Shown here one piece after another: positions 1 through 10,904 of a DNA stretch of 64,000 bases. The stretch is from Magicicada septendecula (lineage: Eukaryota; Arthropoda; Insecta; Hemiptera; Cicadidae): contig CM068367.1 in NCBI GenBank assembly GCA_034769895.1, positions 348,689,111 to 348,753,110 on the forward strand, given 5' to 3'. How positions within the stretch are numbered: position 1 is the first letter of the stretch; each line of letters opens with the position of its first letter. A program made the position numbers and the translations under genes. The notes beneath the pieces are model-generated. The model was not told the origin of the DNA. It was given only the letters and a program-made list of their open reading frames with translations, and made no database searches.

Positions 1-363
1 TTCTCAAAGTAGAGGAAGAATATTTGCAAGTTATAGCCATTAGGATTCAAGCTAACAGGTACAAAGAATACAGTGTTGGTGCAATCTACTGTCCACCAAG
101 ATGTAAGTTGAAGCGAGAAGAGTTTATACAACTGTTTGAAAATTTAGGTGGGAACTTCATTATTGGATGAGATTTTAACGCCAAACATTTGTACTGGGTA
201 TCAAGAGTAATTAATCCGAAAGGAAAAGAATTACTGGCAGCAGAAAAAACACTGGGGTGTGACTTGCACTCCGGAGGTAAACCTACATACTGGCCTGCAG
301 ATACAAGCAAACTACCTGATATTATTGATTTCTTTGTGACAAAAGGGATTTTTGAAAATTATA
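1..363 (+). pseudogene. Jockey-like LINE, endonuclease domain, 5' piece (interrupted)
   Basis: This is the APE-type endonuclease of a Jockey-superfamily non-LTR retrotransposon, the enzyme that nicks target DNA for target-primed reverse transcription. The frame reads VGAIYCPPR, then a degraded G-stop-DFNAKH at about 162-188, then TYWPADTSKLPDIIDFFVTKGI to about 360. DFNAKH and the DIIDFF block are endonuclease hallmarks. The second glycine of GGDFN has become TGA at 168-170. The 5' end lies outside the window. The matching downstream part (SSDH motif onward) resumes at about 4706 on the same strand, so this is the left half of one split element. Not functional. Confidence 0.85.
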
Positions 364-721
364 TTGTAACAGTACATATATTCACCGTACATTAAATAAC
401 AAAGATAAAGAAGGAAACACCCACTAATTAACCCAAGAAAACCTAAGAGAGGAATGATAAATGAATAACTGTGTACTAAGTCTTATATCCGGTCCAAGAA
501 CTAAGTAAAACAATTAAAATAATTAACTCAGAAAACGAAGACTAATAAATAGTGATGAAGAAGAAAATATAGAAGACAAATAATAATAATGTGATTAACC
601 AAATGACCCAATAGGTATTCTTGGATTTCGTTGTCCATGACGTGTCCGTTACTTAACTAAATATCACTATTACATTAACGACTCGGAACACTAGGTTCTT
701 TTATAAGTATGGTTTTACCTT

Positions 722-768
722 ACAGCCTGAACCGGTTTTCTCCTTTAAAAGGCTTCTTCAGAGGCTGC
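722..768 (-). ncRNA. Hammerhead ribozyme motif at the 3' end of a Penelope-like element
   Basis: On the minus strand, in order: stem I 5' strand GCAGCCU (768-762), core CUGAAGA (761-755), stem II CCUU-UUA-AAGG, GAAA (740-737), a short helix III in ACCGGUU (736-730) and C at the cleavage position (729; triplet UUC). AGGCUGU (728-722) then pairs with the first strand: six Watson-Crick pairs plus one G-U. The TGA stop of the GIY-YIG frame lies inside CUGAAGA. Hammerhead motifs are known in Penelope-like elements, which fits the position. An extra A follows the core before stem II, and a G-A mismatch closes it. Activity is untested. Confidence 0.7.
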
Positions 769-1270
769 CGCTGGTAGCCCTGTCCGTCTTGTTGTGGGCG
801 ACGGAATCGAGTTTCGAAAGATCGATGCTGTGTGTGTGGGGTGAGATGTGTTCGAATAATGCGTGCGATTTGAATTGTGTCTGTTCGTTTAGGATGTCGT
901 TTTTATTTGTTTTTGTGTGTTTGTATATTTCCAATTGTTCTAGAGTGTCTAGTTTTCGGCCTTTTGTGTGTACGTGTAGAATGTTCATGTTATTGTCGAT
1001 GTTTTTATATGTGTGGTTTGCTTCAATGAGGTGGTTTGCAAAGGTGGATTCTGTAGTGGAGTGGAGTGCCTTTGTGTGTTCAATGTATCTCTGTTTGAAG
1101 CTACGTCCTGTCTGGCCTATGTAGAATTTATTGCAATTTGAGCAATTTAGCTTGTAAACACCGGGTAGATCGAATTTGTTTTGTGCTTTGTGTGTGTGTT
1201 TTGATAGTGTGTGTTCTGTCTTGTTAGTAGTTTTGTAAGCGATTCTGTACCCTGCTTTTTTGAATTTTTG
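758..1270 (-). pseudogene. Penelope-like element, C-terminal GIY-YIG endonuclease fragment
   Basis: This is the C-terminal part of a Penelope-like retroelement polyprotein. In these elements an RT is followed by a GIY-YIG endonuclease that cuts target DNA. The frame shows GYRIAYKTTNKTEH, then PGVYKLNCSNCNKFYIGQ, that is GVY and YIG separated by the CxxC pair usual in Penelope-type nucleases. TGRSFKQRYIEH follows with the conserved Arg and His, and ends at EQLEIYK..LNEQTQFKSH. The open frame from about 1270 to the stop at 758-760 is unbroken, about 170 codons. Upstream codons (to 1468) are low-complexity and unrelated, so the fragment is 5'-truncated with no RT. A hammerhead motif overlaps its stop codon. 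Confidence 0.85.
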
Positions 1271-1470
1271 AACAACCAGCCTTAACAAGAGACTGAAGAG
1301 AATATAAATAAACACGAGTAAAATTATAAGCGAAGACGAATTAACAAATATATCATACAATGTGCCAATATGTATACTAATAGAGAATGAAACTAATAAA
1401 ACAAGGAATCTACAGAAGTAAGAAACAGTAAAGAGACACAGACATAGACAAACTATTACTAAAGACAAAC

Positions 1471-3760
1471 CACGACAAAAACTCTTTATTCTGAGATAAG
1501 AATATAATTAATTAAACAAATAAAAACAATGAAAGAGGATAATGAAAGATAAGAATGAATTAGTTATCTTAGTAAGAATAGAATACCATGCATGCTTTTA
1601 ATACAGGCAAATCCACTTAAAATAAGTAAAAGAGAACCTAGTAATCACCAGTAGACAGGTAAAGATAACGGAAAAATAATAAATAATAGTTAACCAGAGT
1701 AAAAGTGTACAATAATAACCTTTAAAACATTGAGAGCAGGGAGAATAACATAGACCATTGTTGTCAGAGAAGGGGGCCCAGGTAACCTCAATTCTGGTAC
1801 AAATCAACTTGTAATTAGCATAAATTAAGGATAAAACAATGTAAACTAGTGTAAGTTATACAATAATGAAAATAGACATTATAAAGACGAACCTAGTGAT
1901 ACGATTTATTAATTAAAAGTGGTATGTGTGGTGTTTAATGCAAATACACAGACTGAAATGGGACAGAAAGATGTACACATTAAACACACTCAAAATTTCT
2001 ATAATATTGTAAACCAAAAAAGAACAATGACATAAATGTGCAATACAATATGTATTACCACTATTATAGTATACAATAATTATAATGAAATGTTAATTTA
2101 ACCAGCATTAAGAAAAATTAAGGTAACTGTCTGACTACACTAGATGCAAGAAGTATTAGTGAATTATTATCAATCTCACATGTAATAATAAGAGGCTAAC
2201 CATTGTAGAACAATCTTTAGACGGTAAAGACTATTTGTATTTGAACCTAAAAGAACCACTTAAAATTGGGTATATCATTAATTTTGAACTAAATCATAAT
2301 GACACATGGCATACTAAAACTGTGAACAATAAATGAGACTAAAAACTAGAAACTAATTATATTTGAGAAAAAAAACTGAGTTGTCCAGAAGTTGTAATGG
2401 ACATCTTAGAATCAAACTTAAATTAATTACAAACTTAAATTTATTCTGTATCACTGTAAAAAAGTGAACAGAACAAATTATGTCAATAAATAGAGTGAAT
2501 TAAATTGACCATGCTTTAGGCCATAGAAAGCATTGGTCAAATATTGTAATTTTATTAATTTTAGACAATCATTGTACTAGATATTATCATAAAGGGACTT
2601 GAGAGGAACCATATGATTGAAATGTAATCACCATTTGGTCAATTTCAATAACTAATCATGTAAAATCATAAGAAATATGGCATAGTCGTAAGTGAGAAAC
2701 ATTAACTATTTAATTATAACACTCACACATGTCATGTGAGGACTTATTTTAAAGAACAAATCAATTGTAATAACATGGTGTGGCTATATTAAGTATTGCT
2801 CATATAACAAGGACGTTAAACCAATTTTAAAAGTATTCTATTTATTTTGGACAAAAACGAGAGAGTAACAATGATACTCTCCACACCAAAGTCGCTAACA
2901 ATTTTCGACAAATTAATTATTCCGCGAAGTGAGTGACCTCGCTAGATGGAATGGCAGCCTTTTTAAACCAATGGAATCGATCAAAATCGACCGGGGGTAT
3001 GTGCTCCTAAAATTGGAACAGCGAAGAAGAATAAAACTTACACACGCTTCACCTCAGACTAGCGACGCGAGACGACGGCAATTTCTGTGCGCGAAAGTAA
3101 TCGTTTTCAAGTCAAATCAGCTGTGCGGGTATAAACGTAAACATATGGGGGCAACCTAACCCATAAAATGTTTAGTGTCGAGTGTATCGATAAAACGCTT
3201 TGATAATAGCGAATTATAATTGCAGAGTGCACAATAAATCTGCAATAAAGTGAATTAACAGGAAGTATGGTGTTTCATAATAATTATTGAATACTAACTA
3301 AAAAACAGAGATTTTATGATTTTTCATTTTTTGAGACATGGAAGGAACCATGATATATTATTGAGAATAAAAGTGAATGAATAAAATAAATAACCGTCAT
3401 TCACACACATTGATGAACCTTATATAAATATTTTATAGAAACAATAAATAATTTTTGAGCGATACTACCAAAATTGAACCACTTAGAAAAATAAGCAATG
3501 AATAGTAGGAGTTCGAAGAGAGGTTATCTGAACTTCTGATTTCGATTGTTATCATACTTAAACAATCAACAAATATTGTGATGAACACTAATTAAGTAAC
3601 AAATCATAATTGTTTGACTAACTAGAGTGCCACATCCAATGGACATGATAATAATTAACGAATATTAAATGAACTTATAATTTAATCACTGATGTATTTT
3701 ATGACATTTAGATTAAGTAGCTACCTGATATTTTGGAATAGTTAATAATTTATAGCAATT
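1471..3760. other. AT-rich interior of the insertion, no gene recognised
   Basis: Mostly AT-rich sequence with no convincing coding region. The only compositional change is a GC-richer patch at about 2870-3170. It has a 76-codon open frame (2929-3159, basic, no recognised motif) and a TATA-like GGGTATAAA at about 3127. That resembles the promoter patches of the (TA)n-flanked repeats elsewhere, but no further alignment is visible. It could be a degraded promoter block or chance. Confidence 0.5.
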
Positions 3761-4070
3761 CAGTATGCCTGAAGTTGTAATCATATTGACAACCGTCAAT
3801 TTAATAACCATATGTTATTGATTGTATAAACGTTTAATGTTATTTTGTTTCTGAATATTTGAGTCAGTATGCCTAGAGGCAATTCAGTGTTGACGATAGT
3901 CAATTTTATGACCATATGTTAATAATTTTAAAACTGTTTCAGGTCATTTTTGTTTGTAAAGAGTAATTCAGTATGCGTAAAGCAAATGTAATGTTGACCA
4001 TAGTCGACGATGTTATTCCATGTTAATGATTTGAGAAAACATTTAATATAATTATTGTTTATAATAATTA
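3761..4070. repeat. Three-copy tandem repeat, period 104 bp
   Basis: CAGTATGC starts at 3761, 3865 and 3969, exactly 104 bp apart. Each is followed by a degenerate TTGAC..RGTCRA block and then CCATRTTAATRATT. The copies are diverged by substitutions and small indels. The array lies inside the insertion that splits the LINE and codes for nothing. 4071-4705 downstream is AT-rich, apart from a GC-richer patch at 4535-4600 preceded by an acceptor-like TTATTTCAG. Confidence 0.75.
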
Positions 4071-4705
4071 ATTCCGCCTACTAATGTTAAACAGTAGCGC
4101 AGACATTTTGTCTTGTTTCTGTATCTTGCAGGCTCAAAGGAACCACTGAGAATTTGTAAACATAATGAACCAGTTCAAAGTTCTATTGTAAAGTTATGTT
4201 AAAATCTAAATATTTTCAATTACCCTGAGATTAAGAGCTAAATAAAAAATAAAGTCGATGACTAACAAGGCAAACAGCCAGTATTAAAATATAAAGCAAT
4301 AATTTACAACATTCATTAAAAATTGTTAATAAATTTAAATTGATAACAGAAAAAGAGTTGATGACTTTTCTTGAATAGACAGTACAGTTACGAGTTAGAT
4401 TTTCAGCAATACTTCCACAGGTGGCACCGTGTAACACTGACCTATGAGAATCGAGTTACCGATTCGTTTGTTGACGAATTTGTTAACAGACTAGAAAGTC
4501 GAATACAGTAAGTACATAACTTGTGTTTATTTCAGCGATCTACGCCTACCCACGGCGCCTGCGAGAGAACCGACTCGAGTAATTCGTCGTCAGACTTTTT
4601 CATTACACTTCATAAAACAATTAAACAAACTTAACTAATAAAAATAAAATAACTTAACTACGAACGAGCATCACAACAAATACAGCCACCAAAAGTAACT
4701 TCACA

Positions 4706-6899
4706 ATATTCATGTAGAAAATGATGAGAGCCTTTCCTCAGACCACACACCGGTTATAATGACAATTAGTGAATTTATAATTACAAACAAGGCATCAGTC
4801 CCAAAATTAACAACTGGTAAAACTGACTGGTACTTGTTCAGTAGCCTAGTAGAAAAAAACACAAACCTGCATGTACATATTAAAGATCCAGTAGAATTAC
4901 AAGAGGAGCTTGAGAGATTTATTGAAATTATACAATATGCCGCTTGGGATAGTACTCCTATTAGTTATAAAAAAAGAAATAAAGAAATTAATTATCCTGT
5001 TGAACTAAGAGAGCTGATTAAGGAAAAAAGGAAGGCACGTAAAGATTGGCAGAGAAATCGAGCACCGGATAATAAAAATTGTTTTAATAAATTATGTATT
5101 AAAATAAAATCATTCATAAAAGAATTCAAGAAAGAATCAATTAATAGGTACTTAGAAAATTTATCTGCCCAAAAAGGCACAGATTATTTCTTTTGGAAGG
5201 CAACAAAAGGAATCAAAAGACCTAAAATGCAAGTTCCCCCAATAAGAAAAGATGACGGATCTTGGGCTAAAAATGCTAAGCAAAAAGCAGACCTCTTTGC
5301 GGCATACCTAGAGGAAACTTTTCAGCCTCTCCCTAGACAAACAGCTGAAGAAAATATTTATCCTATACACAAACGTGATGATCTAGAAATAACTCCTGTG
5401 ACACTTCTGGAATTAACAAATGAAATTAGAAGTAACATAAATGCAAAAAAAGCACCAGGTTACGATTTGATTACTGGCCAAATAGTAAAAGCTCTACCTG
5501 AAAAAGGACTTAGAAAGTTATTGTACTTAACTAATTAAAATATGTTCCTTTACAGTGGAAGATAGCTGAAGTTATTATGATATTAAACCAGATAAGCCAC
5601 CAAATGATTGGAAGCATATAGACCAATTTCTTTGCTTCCAGTAATTTCAAAATTGTTTGATAAACTGCTACTAAAAAGACTTAAGCCTATTATTGAAGAT
5701 AGAAAGCTTATCCCTGATCATCATTTCAGATTTAGACTGAGGCACTCAACGATAGACCAAGTGCACAGGATTACGAGTATAATATAAAATGCACTTGAGA
5801 ATAAAAAAATATATGTACAAGTATCTTTTTGGATGTAGCATAAACATTTGATAAGGTATGGCATGAAGGTCTGGGAGTGGAAATTACAAAGAGACCTACC
5901 GAAACAATATTACAAAATACTCAAATCATACACAACTGACAGACATTTTCGAGTGAAATATGAAGGAGAATATTCTGAACTGAAGAAAATAACAGCTGGA
6001 GTTCCGCAGTAGTGTTTTGGGACCGGTCTTGCATTTTATTATACAAGGGACCTTCCTACTGTAGAAGATGCAACCATTGCCACCTTTGCAGATGATACTG
6101 CAATTCTAGCGACTGGAAATAAAATTGAACAAGCTGTAGTGAAACTTCAAAGAGCCTCTGATGCTGTGAGCAAATGGACCAAAAAATGGCACATTAGATG
6201 AAATGAGATGAAGTCAGTCAATGTAAATTTTACAAATCTAAAGATTGGTCATCGGATACCAGTTATAATTAATTCATTACCAGTTCCTTAGGCTAATACA
6301 GCTAAATATTTAGGAATGGCATTAGCAAAACTTAAATGGGAGGAGCACGTCAAAAAGGAAAAGCAGGAGTTGAATCTAAAGTTCAGGAAAATGTATTGGC
6401 TCTTGGGAAGACAATTCCAGCCATAATAAATTGGTGTTATATAAGCAAGTGCTAAAGCTTATCTGGACCTATGGGATACAGCTCTGAGGCTGTGGAAAGA
6501 AATCAAACATAAATATAATTCAAACAATTCAAAACAAGGTGCTTCGGTGCATTGTTGATGCACCATGGTATATAAGAAACGGGAACTTACACAGGGATTT
6601 AAAAATTGAACTTGTCATTGAGGAAATAAAAAAGCAGGCAGTGAAGCATGGGCAACGCGTCTAGCAGCATGTACACCCTGGGGTACGGCGACTGCTGGAT
6701 ACAACTAATGCAGCTAGAAGACTGAGACGAACTAAACCACTTGATCTGATGGATATTAGTTAAATGGGGAGATTATAGCCAATGGGTTATATCTCTTGAT
6801 TAGCGTCTTTAATTATTAAATGTAAAATGTAATGTAAATGTAAACTAGATGGGTAGTAGGCCTATTCAGTTGTAATAAAAATAAATAAATAAATAAAAT
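4706..6899 (+). pseudogene. Jockey-like LINE, endonuclease end plus reverse transcriptase and 3' tail (decayed)
   Basis: This is the downstream half of the split LINE. It opens with SLSSDHTPVIM (endonuclease SDH motif) and runs open through 5538, covering the endonuclease-RT linker and the KKAPGYDLITGQIVKALP block. The RT then continues with many stops and frameshifts: AYRPISLLPVISKLF from 5614, LIPDHHFRFRLRHST, a broken GVPQ.S..GP block near 6000-6040 and an intact TFADDTAIL (catalytic FADD) at 6082-6108. The usual C-terminal NAARRLRRTKPLDLM follows near 6700. The element ends in an ATAAA-type tail at about 6875-6899, typical of non-LTR elements. Pseudogene. Confidence 0.9.
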
Positions 6900-8529
6900 A
6901 TCTCTAGAACACAAAAATGTAAAAATACGCACACTATAACAGGGTACAGGGCAACTAATTGTGATTATTTATCTATTATTTATTTCAATCGACGTTTTAT
7001 ACTAGCAAAATCGCCTTTGTTTGTTTTTACATTTTATCCTTTTTTATACTGTTACGTTAAGCTTACTATCAAAAACAGCAATCTGGAGTGTAACGAAATA
7101 CAAATTCAAAAGTTCTACAAAGCTACAATTCTAATCTAAAATAAAATAATATTATTTTAACACTACATCAACAGTGTTCCGTGTTTTAATATTAACATTG
7201 GCGATTAAAATTGTTACCATAAAATTTAAGAAACAATAAATTAATTTATTATAACAAATAACGATGTCACTTAGTCTAAAAAGGTATGTTTAGTTGGAAA
7301 ATGAATCTTAAAATAAATTGTAAATATGACTAGTAAATAGCTGAATTTTTGGTAGACTTAACCAGTACAAAATAATAAAAAACAAACGACTTGTTTTTAC
7401 TTGAGTCATAAGTAAGGTGAGAAAGAAAACTTTCTAAAACCATGTAGATCATGCTTTTTCAGATATTCAGAAGTTAAAAATAATTTTAGAAAATTCATTA
7501 GTTTTGTCTTAAGATTAACACATGAGCTGTGCCAGTCTAGAGGAAGACATTAATGAGAGATTTTTATGAAAGCTAACTACTGTGTTCTTCTGAATAGACA
7601 ATGTTAGTTAAAGTCAATGCGAGTTTTATGAATAGTTACAACAATGTTATCGCCACTTGCCACCAAGCGCATTCTCACACAGAAATATTATTGCCTTTAT
7701 TATTGCTTTGATTGTTGTTTCTACCACTGCTAGCGAACATTGCAATTATGTTTCAAGTGTGTTTCTTTACCCTCTTAATGTGAGCATCGCCTGCATTTGT
7801 AACGTTAACCAAGAAAATCACTTGTAGTCGATAACTCAAGCCTTTTATATTAATCGTTTTTCTTTGCTAATTCTGTTTTATTCAACAATATCCACTCTAT
7901 TATTTTCAGAGTGCATATAACATAAATTATGTTTTCCATCTTATTTTTCTCTTTACTGCTAACAAGAAGTTAATTTGAAATGTCCTACTTGATCGCGTAT
8001 CAAAAAGCTTTGACAATTAAAAGTATGACCTTATACAACAATAAAAAGGCTGCAATAATCATTTACCTTTACCATTGTTTTGTCGTCGAATAGAATATTT
8101 TGAAATGTCTGCATTATTGACATACCTTCATCAAATTTTGTTCTTACTAGGGAAAGAGAAATTCGAAAACATCTTAAATCACAATCATCTGTTAGTCACA
8201 GATCATTACTTATCAAACAATGCAGACTGTCTTTCCTGCTACGCATCACAAAAGAAGATAGTATAAAATATTCATGTTTGACAACATTAGAGGCGTGCAT
8301 TTACGCAAATTAATTGTTCAAAGTTTAATTCAATTTCTGGTTAGAAAAACATGCTTTGACTTACATTTTTTCTAGATAACTTTTGAAAAATAGGAACCAT
8401 ATAAAAACGGTTGAAACTAATATAGGTATGATGTATACTTTTAATCGAATATGATATAATACGCTTCAACCCCAGCAGAGTTATTTAATTGCACAGTCTA
8501 AGTGTTTGCACTTCAAGAGTAAATTCTAC
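6900..8529. other. AT-rich intergenic, nothing recognised
   Basis: No coding signature, tandem repeat or transposon end was recognised. The only open frame over 60 codons (8075-8266) has no motif and ordinary AT-rich codon content, so I treat it as chance. Confidence 0.55.
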
Positions 8530-9775
8530 ATTTCTCTTTGCGACGTCAAAGAAATCTTTGCGACCAAAAGCTAAAATCTTTTTGATTGGGTGGAGGCCTG
8601 GTGATAAGATAGGAGACGAATCACTGGGTGTCCACAACTGCCCTTGAAATTCTTTGGTTTATAAGATGAGTTCATATAGCTGAGGGTTCAACGGCGTTGC
8701 AAACAGTATGGAATACGATGCTTGTCAAGTCAGTCTACCATCATTTGTTACTGGCTGTGTGACACAGGTCCACTATCACTTGCGACAGTGTGATACAGTG
8801 GATTGTCCATCAATACAACGATTTTTGATGGAAGGTTGGATAATAGTCTTTGTCCGGAAATAATATTGGATTTTTAAACCAGTAAGTAATTGAGTATAAC
8901 ATTTTCTTAGTACCGGCAGGAACAATAATTTGCCTTTGTGCTTTGGAAATGGGTGATTTAAGCCCATGCTTGGATCCACGTGACCATCCGTGAAGTTTGT
9001 GTGTGACTATGAAGGTAGTTCTCGTCTACACAATGTTGTCTTCCTGCATAGCAAAAACTCGTGGACGTATATTCAACTCTTTTCGCGCGTAAATCGTCTT
9101 CTCTATCGTTTTGTATACATATCTTCTGTTTTCCTCCATTTATGTTTTTCTGAGAAACCACCTTAAGTTTCTCTCAGTTATGCAGGCCTCTAGCCCTACA
9201 ACTTTTTTCTTCAGTGATGACATTGTCGGTTTTCACTGTTCTATTTTGTGATGCCTATGAATCATCCTTTTCTTATCACACAGCACAAGTAAAAATCACG
9301 CAACGTTCACTTAGTAAATTTTTGCTTTATTTTTACCTGCTGAGAGAAATGAAGTCGTGCCGTGATGAGGAGGATCGCGGAGGACAGGAAATTCTGAATG
9401 CAGCGACAAGCATTTGCCTCTAAGGATTTAAATAAACAAAACAGTTTGATACGTAATCAGTCGTATAAAATTCAGACAACGATTGTATAAAATGTTATTA
9501 GTAGACTGTAGACCCTTTATTTGTGACACCAATTGACAGTAGAATTCTACGTGGACTTTTTCCAAGTTGCCAACGTCTGCAACAGTCCTCTGACTCACAA
9601 CAGTCGTTTCGGGTATTCTTTTTACAATGTTGATTGCCTTAAATGCTGACCTGTTGTCTTTGTTAAATCCGTCTCTTTCTATAAAAATTTGTGACGTTTT
9701 TTCAATTTCACGACATTGCCGACGCAGTGGTAAAAACCACTTCCAATATAGGGCTAACGAATGGCATTGTTAGCT
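8530..9775 (-). pseudogene. Tc/IS630-type DDE transposase, decayed
   Basis: Minus-strand reading recovers a transposase in several frames. A start-less open frame at about 9775-9430 contains KRIPETTVVSQRTVADV, matching the helix-turn-helix position of this family. Then come TERNLRWFLRKT..NGGKQKICIQND and YAGRQHCVDENYLHSHT (equivalent of the first catalytic Asp in V-D-E-T), KAQRQIIVPAGTKK and NLPSKIVVLMDNPLYHTV (second Asp, normally MDNAPYHS) at about 8780-8860. A degraded PPPNQKDFSFW near 8600 replaces the usual PPYHxxLNPIE-W block. Multiple frameshifts and stops; inactive. Terminal inverted repeats were not identified. Assignment rests on motif order and spacing. Confidence 0.7.
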
Positions 9776-10522
9776 ACTATGCAAATAAATATAGGTTATA
9801 CACTCCACAACAGTAAAAGAAATATATGCTCAGAAGAAACATTAACTAATAGCAATTATTTGCAGACAGATGTAATAAAACAGACAGATGTTTTCATACT
9901 CACAGCATTAAAGAACGCGACGTTTTTTACTACAAGAGAACAACTGACAACATCTGTAAGCTTTCATGTCGGCTCCTCTACTACAGACATAGCATATAAG
10001 CAACTGGCTAAACTTTTTCTTATCGTACTATGTAATCATTTACAACACTCCAGCGACATTGTGCCTCATTTTGAAAAAGTAAAATTTGGCATTATAATTC
10101 ATGCGATAATAGTTTACAAGTTTATTTTTTAAATTTGATAATTACTTTTTATTTATTAATTTTTGATTGTGATTATGTGTGTGTGTGTGCGTGTGCGCGT
10201 GCGTTTTTGAATGTCCACTTTGAGAGACTACAACATATTTGCCTTTAGAAAAGAACCAGACGGTGACTATATACTCTATGAATATAACACCAGAATCTAT
10301 GTTCGAAATTAGTGTGTTACAACCTTGATGCTAAAGGTGAACAAAAGTCAATTTTGTAAAATGTGTAAAATGAAAAGTGCGACGATTTTTGCTAAAATTT
10401 ATTCCACATAGTAAGTACATTCGCAAACGACTGACAGAATTTATATTTACTGACAGTTTAATTTAACAAGATGATTGACAAGAACGGGTGCAACGAGGTC
10501 ACGTGGTCGCAGCTTATATATG
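9776..10522. other. AT-rich, no gene recognised
   Basis: Contains a short GT/GC-alternating tract at about 10175-10205. An open frame at 9761-10132 (123 codons, plus strand) has no recognisable motif and overlaps the 5' end of the DDE transposase remnant on the other strand, so I do not call it a gene. Confidence 0.5.
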
Positions 10523-10676
10523 TTACGATCTCTCTTTTTCATGATATGCGTGCCAGGAAGGATTTGCGTGTTTGGATGGTTCCGTTATAAATTGAACGCA
10601 GTTCCTAGACTCCCTTGAGGTCAATATAGGAAGCAGCCACAGGATTGATCGTGAGATACCCGACCACGATTCATCC

Positions 10677-10711
<35 letters not shown>

Positions 10712-10904
10712 CTGACTCCACCGTGTGAAAACGTGTTTCATAACGTGGGCCGTTAAATTGCGTTTGTAAAAGCCCACCTCCGAATTGACATCTATCAAAA
10801 GCATCAAACATGTCACTTCCACCACGCCGAGTGGTCACAAGTGCGGCTGTCTGAGACTTAATGTCCATTGTCACAAATGGACGAACAACCACGTTTGAAT
10901 TCAA
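10523..10904 (-). other. Unidentified GC-richer segment with overlapping minus-strand open frames and a GT tract
   Basis: Two overlapping minus-strand frames (100 and 77 codons) share this segment. A (GT)~15 tract at about 10679-10710 runs through both and gives them HTHTHT runs. Outside the repeat one frame reads IKSQTAALVTTRRGGSDMFD, which looks less random than its surroundings, but I recognise no family. Base composition is higher in GC than the neighbourhood, so this may be an old exon or a transposon fragment. Protein search of both frames with the repeat masked would decide. Confidence 0.3.

Larger units (their letters stand above)
363..4705. mobile_element. ~4.3 kb insertion splitting the LINE endonuclease
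   Basis: The LINE reading frame breaks after ENYI at about 362 and resumes at about 4706 with HVENDES..SSDHTPV, so everything between is inserted. If the insert starts at 5'-TGTAACAGTACA and ends in ..AACTTCACA, the flanks are ATAT on both sides, a plausible 4-bp target duplication. The first bases resemble the 5' terminus of the (TA)n-flanked family seen later (TGCAACAGTACA), and the ends give a weak inverted match (about 7 of 11). The insert is composite: it holds a Penelope-like fragment (722-1270) and a three-copy 104-bp repeat (3761-4070). No complete transposase or paired LTR was found. Exact ends are inferred. Confidence 0.55.

Noticed and set aside
363..4705. LTR retrotransposon with TG..CA ends
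   Set aside because: The termini fit TG/CA, but no direct long terminal repeat pair, gag-pol frame or primer-binding site is visible.
9761..10132. 123-codon plus-strand ORF
   Set aside because: No motif, AT-driven codon use, and it overlaps the antisense transposase remnant.
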